From positions 1 through 31,040 of the forward strand of contig WQUG01000021.1 of the NCBI GenBank assembly GCA_009785855.1: a DNA stretch of 31,040 bases. Reading direction: 5' to 3'. The number at the start of each line of letters is the position of its first letter. The stretch's first letter is position 1. The DNA comes from Actinomycetes bacterium. GTDB taxonomy: Bacteria > Actinomycetota > Coriobacteriia > WRKU01 > WQUG01. The notes beneath the pieces are model-generated. The model was not told where the DNA came from and made no database searches. It saw nothing but the letters and a program-made list of their open reading frames with translations. Positions 27,522 through 31,040 of the stretch are shown here, in pieces. A program made the position numbers and the translations under genes.

Positions 27522-28461
27522 CGCCCCTCCTCTTCACGCGCCCGCGCAGGAGTTTCACCTGCTGGATGGCCGTCGGCGAGAACAGGGCGATCGCGACCGT
27601 GATGGCCGTGAACAGGCGCAGATCGGTCGCGCGCATACCGGCCTGTATGACCAGCGCGATGATGGCACGATAGAGGATCGCCCCGAACGCGACGGCGATC
27701 AGCGAGCGCAGGGTCGAGGATTTCCCGAAGAGCACTTCGCCGATGATGAGCGAAGCCAGACCGATCACGATGGATCCGATGCCCATCTGTACGTCGGAAT
27801 AGCTCTGGTATTGGGTCAGAAGCGACCCTCCCAAGCCGACAAGAGCGTTAGAGAGCATCAGTCCGACGATCTTGGCAGCATCGATGTTTATCCCCTGGGC
27901 GCGTGCCATATCGGGATTGCTCCCCGTCGCCCGAACGGAGCAGCCATAAGAAGTCCGCAGAAACCAGGTGCAGAGTGCGATCACCATGACCACCACAACG
28001 CCAACAAGGATGATCGCGGCGAGGTTCTGCTTGTTCACAACGTTCTCGAAGATACCCAAGCCGAGGATCGCTTTGATCCCTCTGAGGTTCGCGAACCGGT
28101 CGATGAGCGTACGGGTACCAAGAAGCGAGAGGTTCGAGGTATTGCCCATGATGCGGATGTTGATCGAATAGAGACCTATCCCGGTGAGGATACCAGCAAG
28201 AAGCGCGGGTATCTTCAGCTGTGTATGCAGGATGCCGGTGATCAGGCCACAGAGCGCGCCCACCCCGAAGGATGCCAGCAGACAGAGGAGCGGACTGACA
28301 CCATGCGTCATCAGGATAGCGCTCGTCGCAGCACCCGCAACGATCGTTCCTTCGATGGTCAGGTCCGGAAAATCAAGGATCCGGTAGGTGATCCAGACCC
28401 CGATCGTAACGATGGCCCAGACAAGACCGAGCGCCACCGCGCCGGTGATGATGTCAGTCAC
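27508..28461 (-). CDS. ABC importer permease (TrpX-type system)
   Basis: The 317-residue protein has about eight to nine hydrophobic segments and the look of branched-chain-amino-acid-type permeases: LDFPDLTIEGTIVAGAA near the N-terminus and VGLMLSNALVGLGGSLL in the second half. Both are typical of the permease linked to TrpX-like binding proteins. It starts 29 bases after the lipoprotein gene and overlaps the ATPase gene. Confidence 0.9.
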   Translation of the reverse strand: MTDIITGAVALGLVWAIVTIGVWITYRILDFPDLTIEGTIVAGAATSAILMTHGVSPLLCLLASFGVGALCGLITGILHTQLKIPALLAGILTGIGLYSINIRIMGNTSNLSLLGTRTLIDRFANLRGIKAILGLGIFENVVNKQNLAAIILVGVVVVMVIALCTWFLRTSYGCSVRATGSNPDMARAQGINIDAAKIVGLMLSNALVGLGGSLLTQYQSYSDVQMGIGSIVIGLASLIIGEVLFGKSSTLRSLIAVAFGAILYRAIIALVIQAGMRATDLRLFTAITVAIALFSPTAIQQVKLLRGRVKRRGDAGL

Positions 28462-28490
28462 AGCTCTTCTGCCTTAGTCGCGCGTGCGAG

Positions 28491-29504
28491 TTACTTGATG
28501 TCAGCCGGAGCCTTCACGTACTGCTGGTACTTATCCGGGATCGTGATGCCAAGAGCAGTAGCGGCGTCCTTGTTGATGACGACCTGAGGGTTCTCTGCGA
28601 ACTGGATCGGCATGTCAGCCGGATTCTTGCCCTTCAGGATCTCTATCGCCATCTTGCCGGTCGCGTGTCCGAGGGCCTCATAATCGATGCCCAGTGTAGC
28701 AAGGCCGCCCTTGCTGACCATATTCGGCTCACCGCAGATCACGGGGATCTTGGCGGTCTGCGTGACCGATTTGATCGTATCCATCGCATTTGCCATCGTG
28801 TTATCCGTCGGCAGATAGATGAAGTCGCTCTTCGTGACCAACGATTGGATCGCCTGCTGGACGTCATTGGCTCCGGTCACCGTGACCTCGGTCCACTTCA
28901 GGCCCTTGGCCTCGATCGCCTTTTTCGCGAGGTTGATCTGGACGATGGAGTTGCCCTCGCTCGAGTTGTACGCAAGTCCGACGGTCTTGGCGCTGGGAAC
29001 GAGCTCTACGCCCAAAGCGATCTGATCGGCGACTGGGTTCATGTCCGAAACACCCGTCACATTGCCGCCGGGCTTCTCGTTGGAAGCGACCAGCTTGGCG
29101 CTGACGAAGTCGGTGACCGCCGTCGCGACGATCGGGATGGTCTTGGTCTGACCAGCAACCGCCTGAGCAGACGGAGTCGCGATGGCCAGGATCAGGTCCT
29201 TCTTGTCGCCGACAAACTGCGTGGCGATCGTGTTCAGGGTGTTCGTGTCGCCCTGAGCGTTCTTGAAGTCGAGCTGGATATTGTCCCCATCCTTATAGCC
29301 TTGTGCAGCCAGCTCATCCTTGAAGCCCTTGTAAGCTGCGTCAAGCGCGGGATGCTCGACGATCTGGACTGCCCCGATCTTATAGACCTTTTTCGGGGTG
29401 GTATCTGCACTGCTCTTAGTCGTGCCGCAGCCGGCCAGCGAGACCAGCATCGCGACGATGAGCATCGCCGACAGCGCCAGAAGCCCTTTCTTCGTTCTTC
29501 CCAT
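28491..29504 (-). CDS. ABC importer substrate-binding lipoprotein (TrpX-type)
   Basis: The mature protein is a lipid-anchored periplasmic-binding-type receptor on the outer face of the membrane. The 337-residue form starts at ATG 29504, nine bases after AAGGAGG. An open frame extends upstream into tRNA-Pro, but that part cannot be coding. The signal sequence ends in the lipobox LAGC with Cys26. KIGAVQIVEHPALDAAYKGF and DGDNIQLDFKNAQGD are typical of the ABC_sub_bind family; some members bind tryptophan or tyrosine, others are uncharacterised. No T-box or other leader is visible between it and the tRNA. Confidence 0.92.
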   Translation of the reverse strand: MGRTKKGLLALSAMLIVAMLVSLAGCGTTKSSADTTPKKVYKIGAVQIVEHPALDAAYKGFKDELAAQGYKDGDNIQLDFKNAQGDTNTLNTIATQFVGDKKDLILAIATPSAQAVAGQTKTIPIVATAVTDFVSAKLVASNEKPGGNVTGVSDMNPVADQIALGVELVPSAKTVGLAYNSSEGNSIVQINLAKKAIEAKGLKWTEVTVTGANDVQQAIQSLVTKSDFIYLPTDNTMANAMDTIKSVTQTAKIPVICGEPNMVSKGGLATLGIDYEALGHATGKMAIEILKGKNPADMPIQFAENPQVVINKDAATALGITIPDKYQQYVKAPADIK

Positions 29505-29565
29505 CTGTCCTGACCTCCTTTTCTCGATGCGGCGATCCGCATGTCCTACCCTCTGGTGGAAGTGA

Positions 29566-29642
<77 letters not shown>

Positions 29643-29657
29643 ACGCCGATGTCTACT

Positions 29658-30881
29658 CTAGCATACCCGCGAGGCGGCTACCAGCTCAAGAAGACGCCAG
29701 GCGACCTCGAACTTGCTTGACTTCGCGATGCGGGTCTGGCCTGATCCTGAGATGACGCAGACCTCGTTGTCCTCTGAGCCGAAACCGATATCTGTGCGCG
29801 ATACGTCGTTTGCGACGATGAAGTCGAGTCCCTTGCGCTGGAGCTTCTGGCGCGCGTTGTCGTCGACGTCCTGTGTCTCAGCTGCGAATCCGACGAGCAG
29901 GAGGTCTTCCCGCAGCTCTCTCAGCTGGCTGATTATATCGGGGTTTGCCACCAGTTCGACCGTGATGACGGTCTCACCCTCCTTCTGCTCGGCCAGCTCG
30001 GTCAGCGCATACTTCTTGAGTTTTGTCTCTGACGTGATGCGCGGGCGGAAATCCGCTACCGCAGCTGCGGCGATGACGATGTCAGCCTCGCGGGCCGCGT
30101 CAAGGGTCGCCGCGCACATGTCGCGCGCGCTGATGACCTCATGTACGTCGAGCTTCTCTGCGACCGGCGCGGGCAGGGCCGTCGGACCGGTCACCAGCGT
30201 GACCTTTGCGCCCATCTGCAACGCGGCGCGCGCGAGCGCATAGCCCATCTTCCCGGAAGAACGGTTACTGAGATAGCGCACCGGGTCGAAGTCCTCGCGG
30301 GTGGGGCCGGCCGTCACGACGACCCGCCGTCCCTTCAGCGCCTCACTTGAACGCAGCGCTTCTTCGGCTGCGGCGACGAGAACGACCGGCTCCGGCATCC
30401 TGCCGGGACCGGTATCCCCGCAGGCAAGCTCGCCGGAATCAGGCGCCATGACCATGACCCCGCGCGCTTCAAGCTTCCGGATGCTGGTCTGAGTCGCCTC
30501 ATCGAGGTACATCTGCGCATTGGCCGCCACCGCGATGATGAGTCTTCCGGTAAAGGCAAGCGCGGTCGTCGTCAGAAGATCGTCGGCCACGCCGGCGGCC
30601 AGCTTGTTGACGACATCGGCCGTGCAGGGAGCGATCATGAACACCGGCGCTGACTTCGCCAGTTCGATGTGATGGACCGCAGCGCTGGGCTCTTCGAAGA
30701 GATCGAGCGCGACCGGTCTTCCGCTCAGCGAGCGGAAGGTGGCCGGTCCTACCAGCTCGCACGCATGCCCGGTCATGACGATCTGGACTTCGATCCCCTT
30801 CTTCGCGAGAAGACGACACAGCTCGCAGGCTTTATAGGCTGCGATCGAGCCCGTGACCCCGAGCAGGACCTTCCTATCCAC
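29658..30881 (-). CDS. coaBC: Phosphopantothenoylcysteine decarboxylase/phosphopantothenate-cysteine ligase
   Basis: This bifunctional enzyme joins cysteine to 4'-phosphopantothenate and decarboxylates the product, on the path to coenzyme A. The N-terminal flavoprotein (CoaC, about 1-180) has GVTGSIAAYK (8-17), catalytic His71 in HHIELA, IAPCTADVVNK (83-93) and the active-site Cys154 in ACGDTGPGRM. The C-terminal ligase (CoaB) has VVTAGPTREDFDPVR, SNRSSGKMG and the lysine-containing region further on. The usual decarboxylase substrate motif PxMNxxMW reads VAANAQMY here (118-125). The start is GTG 30881, overlapping the previous gene by eight bases. Length (407) is normal. Confidence 0.95.
   Translation of the reverse strand: MDRKVLLGVTGSIAAYKACELCRLLAKKGIEVQIVMTGHACELVGPATFRSLSGRPVALDLFEEPSAAVHHIELAKSAPVFMIAPCTADVVNKLAAGVADDLLTTTALAFTGRLIIAVAANAQMYLDEATQTSIRKLEARGVMVMAPDSGELACGDTGPGRMPEPVVLVAAAEEALRSSEALKGRRVVVTAGPTREDFDPVRYLSNRSSGKMGYALARAALQMGAKVTLVTGPTALPAPVAEKLDVHEVISARDMCAATLDAAREADIVIAAAAVADFRPRITSETKLKKYALTELAEQKEGETVITVELVANPDIISQLRELREDLLLVGFAAETQDVDDNARQKLQRKGLDFIVANDVSRTDIGFGSEDNEVCVISGSGQTRIAKSSKFEVAWRLLELVAASRVC
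29660..29689 (-). promoter_or_regulatory. Probable promoter of tRNA-Pro
   Basis: TTGAGC (29689-29684) and TATGCT (29665-29660) are 18 bases apart on the minus strand, and initiation near 29653 is just before the tRNA. The boxes lie within the last codons of coaBC and the -10 runs into its TAG stop. The design mirrors the tRNA-Gln promoter at the other end of the window. Confidence 0.5.
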
Positions 30882-31040
30882 CGGTGATCTCCGCGCCGCG
30901 GCGTTTGAATATCAGCTGCGCGATGGACGCCCTCGCACAGATGAGCAGGGCGCTCAGCTCCAGGAACAGGATCAGGGTCTGGATCGTCGAAGCGCCGGGC
31001 GGCTCGAACTGCATGAGGAGGCGGATCAGAGCTCCGGCGA
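30874..31040 (-). CDS. C-terminal part of a membrane protein (partial)
   Basis: The minus strand is open from the window edge to TAG at 30876-30874. The last residues contain a hydrophobic segment (TLILFLELSALLICARA) and a basic tail (FKRRGAEITGG), suggesting a membrane protein cut by the window edge. Its stop overlaps the GTG start of coaBC by eight bases, so the two are coupled. In many bacteria rpoZ precedes coaBC; this tail does not look like RpoZ. Family not recognised. Confidence 0.6.
   Translation of the reverse strand, partial: AGALIRLLMQFEPPGASTIQTLILFLELSALLICARASIAQLIFKRRGAEITGG

Noticed and set aside
27496..28587. Long open frame (363 codons) on the plus strand
   Set aside because: It lies opposite the ABC permease and ATPase genes, which have clear family motifs. 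The plus-strand product is charged and low in structure, typical of an antisense shadow in GC-rich DNA.
28665..29513. Open frame of 282 codons on the plus strand
   Set aside because: It is antisense to the substrate-binding lipoprotein gene and is a codon-bias artefact.
29505..29565. T-box leader before the TrpX-type operon
   Set aside because: The region is 61 bases long, with no specifier stem or TGG-type T-box sequence.

Overview
The window is about 31 kb of GC-rich (roughly 60 % by eye), densely packed bacterial chromosome. Three things point to an actinobacterium, most likely class Coriobacteriia: the gene pair GarA-like FHA protein plus FtsR/Rv1828-like MerR regulator beside the glycine cleavage genes, the sortase-anchored surface protein, and apparently leaderless starts with a -10 box 6-7 bases before the start codon. 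All three tRNAs encode their CCA end. No mobile element, CRISPR array or rRNA was seen.

Layout. Bases 1-5548 run on the plus strand: the end of a probable trpC, trpF, a tRNA-Gln/tRNA-Glu pair with its own promoter and terminator, a small membrane protein overlapping a processive family-2 glycosyltransferase, and a two-gene ABC exporter. Bases 5629-8155 hold a possible 11-codon leader and a large LPXTG-type beta-helix surface protein. It converges on gltX plus a flavin-binding PPOX-family gene (minus strand). gltX diverges from metK. Between metK and priA lies a short minus-strand gene that ordinary ORF calling cannot see: a glutaredoxin whose CPYC motif has TGA at the first Cys, followed by a SECIS-like hairpin. 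It is the standout feature of the window. priA and a HAD phosphatase follow on the plus strand.

From 14587 to the right end everything is on the minus strand. In transcription order (right to left) it reads: a membrane protein running off the edge, coaBC, tRNA-Pro, a TrpX-type ABC importer (binding protein, permease, ATPase), a CDP-alcohol phosphatidyltransferase, a VanW-family protein, a D-Ala-D-Ala carboxypeptidase, gcvT-gcvH-gcvPA-gcvPB, an 81-residue unknown, the GarA-like FHA protein, the FtsR-like MerR regulator, apt, an NlpC/P60 wall hydrolase, and two small unknown genes.

How the genes work together. The four gcv genes encode the P, H and T proteins of glycine cleavage; the L protein is not here. 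GarA in mycobacteria is a phosphorylation-controlled switch of glutamate metabolism, so its place beside gcv suggests linked amino-acid control. VanW, the carboxypeptidase, NlpC/P60 and the surface protein are envelope functions. The selenoprotein candidate needs selA, selB, selC and selD elsewhere in the genome; none is in this window.
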